A model generated the notes under the pieces. The model did not search any database, was not told where the DNA came from, and saw only the letters and a program-made list of their open reading frames with translations. DNA of 9,404 bases, taken from contig JASHUO010000740.1 of assembly GCA_030039975.1 (NCBI GenBank), forward strand, positions 1 through 9,404, in the 5' to 3' direction. Below are positions 1 through 6,722 of the stretch, one piece after another (position 1 is the stretch's first letter; each line of letters begins with the position of its first letter). The translations under genes and the position numbers were made by a program. The DNA is from Alphaproteobacteria bacterium. GTDB taxonomy: Bacteria; Pseudomonadota; Alphaproteobacteria; ATCC43930; CGMCC-115725.

Positions 1-128
1 ATCGCGTCGGCGAGAAACTCACCGGCCTCGGCCTCTTGGATCTGACGCCGGCGGGCTCCCGCTTCGATCTCGTCTGCCCCGAAGGCATGGCGCGGCACGA
101 CATCTGCGAGCTCGGGATCACGATGTGA
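1..128 (+). CDS. C-terminal end of an unrecognised protein (5' end outside window)
   Basis: An open frame with codons starting at position 3 runs to a TGA at 126-128 and gives the last 41 residues, ending in ELGITM. Third codon positions are almost all G or C, as in the clear genes of this window; frame 1 stops at once, and frame 2 stays open but lacks that bias. The fragment has no motif I recognise. It contains two cysteines about 10 residues apart, but that is too little for a family call. The gene converges on pspF, and its stop lies about 75 bases before the central hairpin of the shared intergenic structure. Sure that it is coding, unable to name it. Confidence 0.6.
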   Translation, partial: RVGEKLTGLGLLDLTPAGSRFDLVCPEGMARHDICELGITM

Positions 129-152
129 GCGCCGGCACCGAAAGAAGGGAAA

Positions 153-182
153 GGGGATAAGGGGATGATTGGGGATGAGGGG
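153..182 (+). other. G-quadruplex motif, left arm
   Basis: Four runs of exactly four G lie at 153-156, 161-164, 171-174 and 179-182, with loops of 4, 6 and 4 bases. This satisfies the usual intramolecular quadruplex pattern. It is on the sense strand of the gene ending at 128, so the G-runs would be in the 3' end of that transcript if transcription passes this point. Folding in vivo is an inference. Confidence 0.65.
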
Positions 183-202
183 ATTGAGAATCAAAAAGGT
201 TA

Positions 203-219
203 GGGCGCCGAAGGCGCCC
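203..219. terminator. Hairpin between convergent genes, probable bidirectional terminator
   Basis: A perfect 7-base-pair stem GGGCGCC / GGCGCCC closes a GAA loop at 210-212. On + it is followed by TTTCCTT. On - it is followed, after a few bases, by five T (complement of 193-197). It lies 14 bases past the pspF stop and between two convergent genes, which suits a two-way intrinsic terminator. The T-runs are short, so strength is uncertain. Confidence 0.65.
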
Positions 220-233
220 TTTCCTTCATCCCC

Positions 234-1316
<1,083 letters not shown>

Positions 1317-1322
1317 AGCACC

Positions 1323-1329
1323 ACCTCTT
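1323..1329 (-). promoter_or_regulatory. pspF ribosome binding site supporting a TTG start
   Basis: The minus strand reads AAGAGGT here, with 7 bases between AAGAGG and the TTG at 1314-1316. No comparable site precedes the in-frame ATG at 1302-1304. The site shares three bases with the candidate PspF palindrome at 1327-1345. Confidence 0.55.
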
Positions 1330-1372
1330 GGGATAAATACCTAAGCGAGCGCTTGCCCCGACGCAAGGGCGC
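1327..1372. promoter_or_regulatory. Candidate PspF enhancer sites (two imperfect palindromes)
   Basis: Palindrome 1 has arms CTTGGG (1327-1332) and CCTAAG (1340-1345) around an AT-rich centre. Palindrome 2 has arms GCGCTTGC (1349-1356) and GCAAGGGC (1363-1370), 7 of 8 bases pairing. Measured from a start near 1447 they are centred near -111 and -87. The E. coli PspF sites lie between about -80 and -126, so position fits well. Assignment to PspF rests on position and symmetry only, since I cannot match a motif. Confidence 0.5.
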
Positions 1373-1390
1373 TCCGAGAAATCTATGTTC

Positions 1391-1403
1391 AATCAACGGC
1401 TTA
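1391..1403 (+). promoter_or_regulatory. IHF binding site in the pspA promoter region
   Basis: AATCAACGGCTTA matches the IHF consensus WATCAANNNNTTR at every fixed position. It sits between the candidate PspF sites and the -24 element, centred near -50. IHF is known to bend this interval in E. coli so that PspF can reach the sigma-54 polymerase. A perfect match in so GC-rich a region and in this exact place makes chance unlikely. Confidence 0.7.
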
Positions 1404-1420
1404 ACGGGAAAGGCCGGATT

Positions 1421-1436
1421 TGGCACGAAGGCTGCT
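1421..1436 (+). promoter_or_regulatory. Sigma-54 promoter of the pspABC-yccF operon
   Basis: TGGCACGAAGGCTGCT fits the -24/-12 consensus TGGCACG-N4-TTGCW with one mismatch (C for the first T of the -12 box). The invariant GG (1422-1423) and GC (1434-1435) have the required 12-base offset. Transcription should start near 1446-1448, leaving a leader of about 40 bases. No sigma-70 promoter is obvious in this gap. Confidence 0.87.
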
Positions 1437-1487
1437 TAAAGGCAGGCATCGAATGAGTTTCAGCCTCAGCAGTAAGGGATACGCGTC

Positions 1488-2171
1488 ATGGGGATTTTTT
1501 CCCGCCTCGCCGACATCGTGAACTCCAACATCAATGCGATCCTCGACCGCGCCGAGGATCCCGAGAAGATCATCCGTCTCATCATCCAGGAGATGGAGGA
1601 CACGCTGGTCGAGGTGCGTTCCTCGGCGGTGCGGGCGATCGCGGAGAAGAAGGAGCTCGAGCGGCGCGTCGCGACGCTCGAGCGCGAGCAGGAGGAATGG
1701 CAGCGCCGCGCCGAGCTGGCGATCACCAAGGGGCGCGAGGACCTCGCCAAGGGGGCGTTGCTGGCCAAGGCGCGCGTCGCCGAGGCGCTCGCCGCACTGC
1801 GCCAGCAGCAGAGCCAAGTCGAGGATGCGCTCGCCAAGCAGAACGAGGATATCGGCAAGCTGCAGGCGAAGCTCGCCGATGCCAAGGCGCGCGAGAAGTC
1901 GATCGCCGCGCGGCACAAATCCGCTGCCAATCGCATCAAGCTGCGCAGCAAGCTCTATGACGAGCGCATCACCGATGCGTTCGCGCGCTTCGAGCAGGTC
2001 GAGCGCGCGCTCGACGAGATCGAGGGGAAAGCGGAAGCCTTCGATCTCGGCCGCAAGAAGACGCTCGCCGACGAGCTCGCCGGGCTCGAGGCCGAGCACG
2101 GCGTCGATGAGGAGCTGAAGGCGCTCAAGGAGCGGCTTGGCAACAGCATCCGTCCGGCAGCAACGCGCTAG
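1488..2171 (+). CDS. pspA: PspA, phage shock protein A (PspA/IM30 family)
   Basis: A membrane-stabilising coiled-coil protein of 227 residues, the usual family length. In this family PspA binds PspF and blocks its ATPase when unstressed, and assembles on damaged inner membrane under stress. The amphipathic N-terminal helix (MGIFSRLADIVNSNINAIL, 1-19) is followed by the conserved EDPEKIIRLIIQEMED block (23-38). The rest is almost continuous heptad-rich helix with Glu/Lys/Arg/Ala. There is no signal peptide or membrane segment, so it is cytoplasmic or peripheral. The ATG has AAGGGA 8 bases upstream (1474-1479). It is the first gene after the sigma-54 promoter; pspB follows after 15 bases. The terminal residues RPAATR look unstructured. 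Confidence 0.95.
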   Translation: MGIFSRLADIVNSNINAILDRAEDPEKIIRLIIQEMEDTLVEVRSSAVRAIAEKKELERRVATLEREQEEWQRRAELAITKGREDLAKGALLAKARVAEALAALRQQQSQVEDALAKQNEDIGKLQAKLADAKAREKSIAARHKSAANRIKLRSKLYDERITDAFARFEQVERALDEIEGKAEAFDLGRKKTLADELAGLEAEHGVDEELKALKERLGNSIRPAATR

Positions 2172-2186
2172 AGGAGATGGGACGCC

Positions 2187-2426
2187 ATGTTCTTCCACGG
2201 CGGATTCTTCATTCTCGGCATTCTCTTTCTCGTCATCGTCGCGCCGATCTGGATCATCTTGCACTACATCACGCAGTGGCGGAACGCGCGGCGGCTTTCG
2301 GGCGCGGATGAGAAGACGCTGGGCGAATTGTGGCAGAGCGCGCGGCGGATGGAGGGGCGCATCGACGCGCTCGAGAAGGTACTCGATTCGGAAGCGCCGG
2401 GCTGGCGCATGCGTGCGGGAGGCTGA
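2187..2426 (+). CDS. pspB: PspB, phage shock membrane protein B
   Basis: A small inner-membrane protein of 79 residues, close to the usual 75. The N-terminal half is one membrane helix (about 7-28, FFILGILFLVIVAPIWIILHYI). It is followed by the basic stretch WRNARR and a cytoplasmic helix with regular Leu/Met spacing (about 44-67), ending in a Trp-Arg tail. In E. coli PspB acts with PspC to sense envelope stress and release PspF from PspA. AGGAG lies 10 bases before the ATG (2172-2176). It is followed after only 3 bases by pspC, so the two are probably translationally coupled, in keeping with their joint function. Confidence 0.9.
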   Translation: MFFHGGFFILGILFLVIVAPIWIILHYITQWRNARRLSGADEKTLGELWQSARRMEGRIDALEKVLDSEAPGWRMRAGG

Positions 2427-2429
2427 GCC

Positions 2430-2825
2430 ATGGTCTGGACCAACAGCAGCAGCAGCCGCTACCGGCTTTGGCGCGATCCCGATCGCGGCATCATCGCCGG
2501 CGTCTGCGCCGGCATCGCCAATTACATCGGCACCGAGCCGATCGTGGTGCGGCTCGTCGCGGTGCTCGGCCTCATCTTCTTCTTTCCGCCGACGGTCATC
2601 GCCTATGTGATCCTCGCCGTCGTGCTGCAGCCGAAGCCGCGGGCGTTCTATGCGAGCGCGGAAGAGGAAGCCTTCTGGCGCGGCGTCAACACCGCGCCCA
2701 CCGACACGCTCGGTGCGCTCAAGGCCAAGTTCCGCGATCTCGAGGACCGGCTCGGCCAGATGGAGGGCCAGGTCACTTCGGGCGAATTCGATCTGCACCG
2801 CAAATTCCGCGATCTCGGCCGCTGA
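2430..2825 (+). CDS. pspC: PspC, phage shock membrane sensor C
   Basis: An inner-membrane protein of 131 residues. The PspC domain fills about 11-70: the conserved YRLWRDPDRGIIAGVCAGIANYIG opening, in which the GVCAGIA core is diagnostic, then a hydrophobic region (about 38-66) with PPTVIAYVILAVVL. The C-terminal third (about 92-131) is a charged helix with FRDLEDRLGQMEGQV and a terminal HRKFRDLGR, the usual PspC cytoplasmic coiled coil. In E. coli PspC with PspB senses membrane stress and recruits PspA. GGGAGG (2417-2422) lies 7 bases before the ATG, inside the end of pspB. A 13-base gap leads to yccF. A separate pspD is not seen. Confidence 0.93.
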   Translation: MVWTNSSSSRYRLWRDPDRGIIAGVCAGIANYIGTEPIVVRLVAVLGLIFFFPPTVIAYVILAVVLQPKPRAFYASAEEEAFWRGVNTAPTDTLGALKAKFRDLEDRLGQMEGQVTSGEFDLHRKFRDLGR

Positions 2826-2838
2826 GCGGGAGGATGCC

Positions 2839-3273
2839 ATGCCGGCAACGAGCGTCTTTCTCAATCTGCTCTGGATCATCTTCGGCGGGCTGTGGATGGC
2901 AGTCGCCTGGGTCTTCGCCGCGATCATCATGGCGCTCACCATCATCGGACTGCCCTGGGCGCGCGCCGCTTTCACCATTGCCGCTTATACGCTGCTGCCC
3001 TTCGGCCACACCGCCGTCTCGCGCGCCCGCTATACCGGCCGCGACGATCTCGGCAGCGGGCCGCTGGGTGTGCTCGGCAATCTCATCTGGCTCGCCCTTG
3101 CCGGCTGGTGGCTGGCGCTCGGCCATCTCGTCACCGCCTTGCTGCTCGCCGTCACCATCATTGGCCTGCCCTTCGCCTGGGCGCATGTGAAGCTGGCGGC
3201 GCTGGCGCTCTGGCCGATCGGCAAGATGATCGTCCCGATCGAAGAAGCGCGCTATCGCGGCTACGCACTGTGA
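2839..3273 (+). CDS. yccF: YccF-family inner-membrane protein (DUF307), fourth gene of the psp operon
   Basis: A 144-residue membrane protein with two copies of the YccF domain; E. coli YccF is 148. The halves align with each other: L-NLLW, a hydrophobic helix, the TIIGLPWARA motif and LLPFGHTAV in the first; L-NLIW, TIIGLPFAWA and LWPIGKMIV in the second. Four hydrophobic helices are likely, two per repeat. The end PIEEARYRGYAL is typical of the family. Its biochemical role is not established. The frame is open further upstream inside pspC, but the ATG at 2839 has GGGAGG (2828-2833) 5 bases before it and starts exactly at the family N-terminus. It lies 13 bases after pspC, so it should be induced with pspABC, which suggests a membrane-stress role. 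Confidence 0.88.
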   Translation: MPATSVFLNLLWIIFGGLWMAVAWVFAAIIMALTIIGLPWARAAFTIAAYTLLPFGHTAVSRARYTGRDDLGSGPLGVLGNLIWLALAGWWLALGHLVTALLLAVTIIGLPFAWAHVKLAALALWPIGKMIVPIEEARYRGYAL

Positions 3274-3326
3274 AGAGCAGAGCCTTCACCACGATACGCT
3301 CTCGCTTTCACACCAATCTCGTTGAG

Positions 3327-3436
3327 ATAGCTTGGCATGCCGCGGAGCACGCGGCACCCCCCACCCCTCCCTCCCCCTCAAGGGGGGAGGGGGTAGAAAC
3401 CGCAGCTACCGCCGGATCAAAGCAGCTTCAGCAGAG
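3327..3436. repeat. REP-like element, copy A
   Basis: Positions 3327-3393 match 5131-5197 (copy B) in the same orientation over 67 bases without gaps, with 5 mismatches. It holds two hairpins: GCCGCG / CGCGGC around GAGCA (3339-3355), and a C/G-rich one of CCCTCCCCC against GGGGGAGGG (3369-3391). Weaker similarity to the tail of copy B goes on to about 3436, including an exact 11-base match at 3423-3433. It follows yccF by 53 bases and may end the psp transcript, although no T-run follows the stem. Confidence 0.75.
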
Positions 3437-3482
3437 CGCGCGACGGCGCGCAATCCAAGCGTCCTAACCAGCACGGCATTTC

Positions 3483-3505
3483 AACCGCGCGCATCGTCCG
3501 CGGTT
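3483..3505. promoter_or_regulatory. Candidate operator upstream of the multicopper oxidase
   Basis: A perfect inverted repeat, AACCGCG / CGCGGTT, with a 9-base spacer ends 56 bases before the oxidase ATG. Arm length and position suit a dimeric regulator, but I cannot match it to a known copper-responsive site, and no regulator gene lies beside it. The rest of the 288-base gap holds copy A (3327-3436) and a small hairpin ATCTC / GAGAT (3316-3328). I see no convincing -35/-10 pair. Confidence 0.35.
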
Positions 3506-3561
3506 CAAGTACAGTGGCGCCACCCCCGACATTGCGGGATCGACGCTGCGAGGAGTCCATC

Positions 3562-5022
3562 ATGCTGTCTCGCCGTACCGTGATCATGGGAGCTGTTGCG
3601 GCATCGGTGGGAATTCGCCGCGTTGCGCAGGCGCAAAGCCCGCCCGCCAGCGCCGGCGGAAATGCGGCGCCAAAGACGATCCTGCGCCTGCAGCGCCGCA
3701 GCATCGAGGTGAACGGGAAGCCGGCTTCCGTCTTCGGCATTCGCCAGCCGGACGGCACCTTCGGCCTCACCACCGAGGTCGGGAAGCCGTTTCGTGTTCG
3801 CGTCGAGAACGGCATCGACGAGCCGAGCCTCATTCACTGGCACGGCCTGACGCCGCCCTGGCGGCAGGACGGGGTACCCGGCATTTCCGGACCGCCGATC
3901 CCGCCCGGCGGCAGCGCCGACTATGATTTCCCGCTGCGCTTCGGCGGTACCTTCTGGATGCATTCCCATCAAGGGCTGCAGGAGCAGCTGCTGATGGCCG
4001 CGCCCCTCATCATCAGGGATCAACGCGACCGGCCCGATCAGCAGGACGTCGTCGTCATGCTGGCCGATTTCAGCTTCACGCCGCCCGACCAGATTTTTGC
4101 CGCGCTGAAGAAGGGCGCCGGCATGACCATGCCGGCAGCCTCGGGCGGCGACACGTCGACCGCAATGAAAGGCGCGATGCCGGGCATGGCGAAGGCGGGA
4201 GCCGCGGCGCAACCGGATCTCAACGACGTCAAATACGACGCTTTCCTTGCCAATGACCGCACGCTCGCCGATCCCCAGACCGTTTCGGTCGAGCCGGGAG
4301 GGCGCGTTCTGCTGCGCCTCATCAACAGCTCGTCGATGAGCGCCTTTCACATCGATCTCGGCCGGCTCGACGGCGAGCTGATCGCGGTGGACGGCTTCGA
4401 AATCGTGCCGATCCGGGGACGCCGCTTCCCGATCGCGGTGGCGCAGCGCCTCGACATCCGCGTGGCGGTCCCGCATGCAGCGGCGTCTTACCCGGTGCTT
4501 GCGGTGTTGGAAGGCGACCGCAAGCAGACCGGCATCGTCCTGGTCGCCGGAAACGGTCGAGTCGACCGCATCGCCGAGCTGGCGATGATGCCCTCGAAAC
4601 CGCTCACCCTCGATCTGGAGGCACGGCTGCGCGCGAAACGGCCGCTGAGCGTACGCAAAGTCGATCGCGTTCACACGATAAATCTGACCGGCGAGATGCG
4701 CGGCTATGTCTGGTCGCTCAACAATGTCGTCTGGAACAAAGACGTCCCGCCCCTGCCCATCGCCAAGGGCGAGCGCGTCGAGCTGGTGATGATCAACCGG
4801 ACGCCGATGTCGCATCCGATGCATCTGCACGGCCATGAATTCCAGGTCGTCGAAATCGACGGCAAGCGTTTTTCGGGCGCGGTGCGCGACACGGTGCTGG
4901 TCCCGCCGGGTCGCCGCGTCGTCGTCGCCTTCGACGCCAACAACCCGGGCTGGTGGGCCTTCCACTGCCACCTGCTCTATCACCTCGACGCCGGCATGTT
5001 CACGACGTTCCGGTATGTTTAG
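3562..5022 (+). CDS. Tat-exported multicopper oxidase (laccase/CopA/CumA-like)
   Basis: A 486-residue three-cupredoxin-domain oxidase that should couple one-electron oxidation of a substrate (Cu(I), Mn(II) or phenols in relatives) to reduction of oxygen to water. The N-terminus has a Tat-type signal, SRRTVIM (3-9), a hydrophobic Ala/Gly/Val core and a likely cleavage near AQA (22-24), so it acts in the periplasm. All copper ligands are present: HWH (92-94), HSH (134-136), HPMHLHGH (418-425) and HCHLLYHLDAGM (468-479), with H418, C469, H474 and axial M479 for the type 1 site. A Met-rich Gly/Ala loop (about 185-215) recalls the copper-handling inserts of CueO and CopA. The ATG has GAGGAG 6 bases upstream (3550-3555); the GTG at 3514 in the same frame has none and would put 16 residues before the signal. 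REP-like copies lie on both sides. The substrate cannot be told from sequence. Confidence 0.92.
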   Translation: MLSRRTVIMGAVAASVGIRRVAQAQSPPASAGGNAAPKTILRLQRRSIEVNGKPASVFGIRQPDGTFGLTTEVGKPFRVRVENGIDEPSLIHWHGLTPPWRQDGVPGISGPPIPPGGSADYDFPLRFGGTFWMHSHQGLQEQLLMAAPLIIRDQRDRPDQQDVVVMLADFSFTPPDQIFAALKKGAGMTMPAASGGDTSTAMKGAMPGMAKAGAAAQPDLNDVKYDAFLANDRTLADPQTVSVEPGGRVLLRLINSSSMSAFHIDLGRLDGELIAVDGFEIVPIRGRRFPIAVAQRLDIRVAVPHAAASYPVLAVLEGDRKQTGIVLVAGNGRVDRIAELAMMPSKPLTLDLEARLRAKRPLSVRKVDRVHTINLTGEMRGYVWSLNNVVWNKDVPPLPIAKGERVELVMINRTPMSHPMHLHGHEFQVVEIDGKRFSGAVRDTVLVPPGRRVVVAFDANNPGWWAFHCHLLYHLDAGMFTTFRYV

Positions 5023-5066
5023 TCGGTGATCGGAGCCAAGAGCAACCTGACGTCAAAGACGACGCA

Positions 5067-5120
5067 GCCCCTCCCCCCTTGAGGGGGAGGGAAGGGAGGG
5101 GGGTCGCGCGAAGCGCACAA
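5067..5120 (-). repeat. REP-like element, copy C (inverted)
   Basis: The reverse complement shows the hallmark core of copies A and B: CCTCCCCCTCAAGGGGGGAG plus a C-rich lead and a GCGC-rich hairpin, here GTGCGC / GCGCGAC around TTC. It differs more from A and B than they do from each other, mainly in the GCGC-rich part. It starts about 45 bases after the oxidase stop. Confidence 0.65.
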
Positions 5121-5130
5121 AGAAATTGCA

Positions 5131-5238
5131 ATAGCTTGGCGCGCAGCGGAGCGCGCGGTACCCCCCACCCCTCCCTCCCCCTCAAGGGGGGAGGGGGAAA
5201 AACCTCACTCAGCGCCGGAGCAACAGCTTCAGCATGAG
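5131..5238 (+). repeat. REP-like element, copy B, overlapping the aldehyde dehydrogenase 3' end
   Basis: The 67-base core (5131-5197) is 62/67 identical to copy A. The GC-rich hairpin GCGCGC / GCGCGC (5141-5156) occupies the same place as the one in A although its arm sequence differs, so pairing is kept while sequence drifts. With copy C it forms an inverted pair that fills the 186-base gap between convergent oxidase and dehydrogenase genes and could end transcription from both sides. The tail of B (about 5214-5238) lies inside the last codons of the dehydrogenase. Confidence 0.75.
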
Positions 5239-6657
5239 ATCGGTGATGCGGCCGAAGGGTGGGCGCAGGAGGAAGGCGCCGTTGAAGCGGCTTTGCAGGA
5301 AGACGCCCTTGCGGTGCGAGAAGGTCTGAAAACCGATCTCGCCGTGATAGGCGCCGATGCCGGAAGCGCCGACGCCGCCGAAGGGCAGGTTCTCCACCAC
5401 CACATGCATCAGCGTCGCGTTGACCGAGACGCCGCCGGAGATGGTGCGCGCCAGCACAGTGTCGCGCTTTTTCGCGTCTTCACCGAAATAATAAAGCGCC
5501 AGCGGCCGCGGATGGCGGTTGACGTAGTCGATCGCGTCGTCGAGCCGGCGATAGGTCCTGACCGGCAGCACCGGGCCGAAGATCTCCTCGCGCGTCAGCG
5601 CAAGATCGTCGCCGGGCTCGATCACCAGGGTCGGCGCCAGCTTGCGTGATTCTTCGAGCGGCTCCTCGGCCGGGTTGAGCTCGACGATGCGCGCGCCCTT
5701 CGCCTTGGCCTCGTCGAGATAGCGGCGCAGACGTTGATACTGGCGCTCGTTGACGATGCTGGTGTAGTCGCGATTGGCAGCAAGGCGCGGATAGAATTTC
5801 TTCACCGCGCGCTGCGCCTCGGCGATGAACGCCTCGCGCTTCGCCTCGGGCAGCAGAACGTAATCCGGCGCAATGCAGGTCTGGCCGGCATTCAGCAGCT
5901 TGCCATAGAAGATGCTCTCGACGGCGCCGGAGAGCACCGCGTCCTCGCCCAGTATGCAGGGCGACTTGCCGCCCAGCTCGAGCGTCACCGGCGTCAGACT
6001 CTCCGCCGCCGCCTGCATGACGAGGCGGCCGACCGCGGTCGAGCCGGTATAGAAGAGGTGATCGAAGGGCAGCCGTGCGAAAGCGGCGCCGATCTCGGCT
6101 CCGCCGAGCACGGTTGCGACCTTGTCGCTGGGAAAAAGGCCGGCGAGAAACTCGGCGATGAAATCGGCGGTGCGCGGCGTCAGCTCCGAGGGCTTCAGCA
6201 TGACGCGGTTGCCGGCGGCAAGCGCGGCGATCAGCGGCATGATCGCGAGCTGAAAGGGATAGTTCCAGGGGCTGATGATGCCGACGACGCCGAGTGGCTG
6301 GTAGAGGATGCGCGCGCGGCCGGGCAGCAGCTCCGCGCTCACCGAGACGCGCTTGGGACGCATCCATTGACCGAGGTGTTTCTCGGCATGACGGATGCCG
6401 GAGAGCGCGGTGAAGATCTCGGCGAGCAGGGTCTCATGCCGCGAGCGATGGCCGAAATCCTCCGAGATCACCCGCGCCAGTGCTTCTGCCTTGTCGCGGA
6501 TCGCCGCTTTGAGCCGGGCAAGATCGGCGCGCCGCTCGTCGAGTGTCGGCGGTCCCGCTTGCAGAAAGGCCTGGCGCTGGCGCTCGAGCGTGGCGCTCAG
6601 CTCCTGCGCGGCGCTCGATGCGGCCGGCCGCAACACGGCCACGCTGATGACGCTCAT
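5209..6657 (-). CDS. Aldehyde dehydrogenase, coniferyl aldehyde dehydrogenase type
   Basis: A 482-residue NAD(P)-dependent aldehyde dehydrogenase oxidising an aldehyde to the acid in the cytoplasm. Key residues are in place: Asn132 in SPWNYPF, Glu227 in LELGGKSP (general base), Cys261 in NAGQTCIAP (nucleophile), plus FYTGSTAVGR and EEIFGPVLPV. NAGQTCIAPDYVL, NLPFGGVGASGIGAYHG and the hydrophobic C-terminal tail GRITDLMLKLLLRR resemble the class 3 and coniferyl aldehyde dehydrogenase (CalB) group. The real substrate may be another aromatic or fatty aldehyde. The ATG has GGGAGG 7 bases upstream. It follows tetR on the same strand after 65 bases that hold a terminator-like hairpin. Its last codons overlap repeat B, so the C-terminal tail may have been shaped by that element. 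Confidence 0.9.
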   Translation of the reverse strand: MSVISVAVLRPAASSAAQELSATLERQRQAFLQAGPPTLDERRADLARLKAAIRDKAEALARVISEDFGHRSRHETLLAEIFTALSGIRHAEKHLGQWMRPKRVSVSAELLPGRARILYQPLGVVGIISPWNYPFQLAIMPLIAALAAGNRVMLKPSELTPRTADFIAEFLAGLFPSDKVATVLGGAEIGAAFARLPFDHLFYTGSTAVGRLVMQAAAESLTPVTLELGGKSPCILGEDAVLSGAVESIFYGKLLNAGQTCIAPDYVLLPEAKREAFIAEAQRAVKKFYPRLAANRDYTSIVNERQYQRLRRYLDEAKAKGARIVELNPAEEPLEESRKLAPTLVIEPGDDLALTREEIFGPVLPVRTYRRLDDAIDYVNRHPRPLALYYFGEDAKKRDTVLARTISGGVSVNATLMHVVVENLPFGGVGASGIGAYHGEIGFQTFSHRKGVFLQSRFNGAFLLRPPFGRITDLMLKLLLRR

Positions 6658-6704
6658 GGGCCCGCCTCCCTCAGAGAAGTGCGACGCGACGTAGCGAGAA
6701 TAAA

Positions 6705-6722
6705 GCAGCCGGCCGCGGCTGC
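6705..6722 (-). terminator. Terminator-like hairpin after tetR
   Basis: A perfect 7-base-pair stem, GCAGCCG / CGGCTGC, with a 4-base loop starts at the base after the tetR stop on the minus strand. It is followed there by TTTATTCT. This is a short but plausible intrinsic terminator. If active, most tetR transcripts would stop before the dehydrogenase, which would then need a promoter in the remaining 47 bases. Confidence 0.5.

Noticed and set aside
1453..1521. 22-codon upstream frame overlapping the pspA start
   Set aside because: The predicted transcript starts only about 6 bases before its ATG and there is no ribosome binding site.
1401..2978. 525-codon open frame on the minus strand opposite pspA, pspB and pspC
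   Set aside because: It is exactly antisense to three certain genes, has a charged low-complexity composition and matches no family. Long antisense frames are expected in high-GC DNA because stop codons are rare.
3361..3394. C/G-rich hairpin of copy A as a standard intrinsic terminator of the psp operon
   Set aside because: The stem is strong but TAGAAACC follows it, without a T-run on the plus strand, so I list it only as part of the REP-like repeat.
3514..3561. GTG start extending the multicopper oxidase by 16 residues
   Set aside because: No ribosome binding site precedes the GTG, and the extension would bury the twin-arginine motif. The ATG at 3562 has GAGGAG at ideal spacing.
3505..4983. 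492-codon minus-strand frame opposite the multicopper oxidase
   Set aside because: The plus-strand product has all copper-binding motifs and a Tat signal; the antisense product is a His/Arg/Asp-rich shadow with no domain.
3327..5238. CRISPR array or insertion-sequence ends formed by the repeated elements
   Set aside because: There are only three copies with no regular spacers, and no transposase lies between them; the interior is an ordinary oxidase gene.
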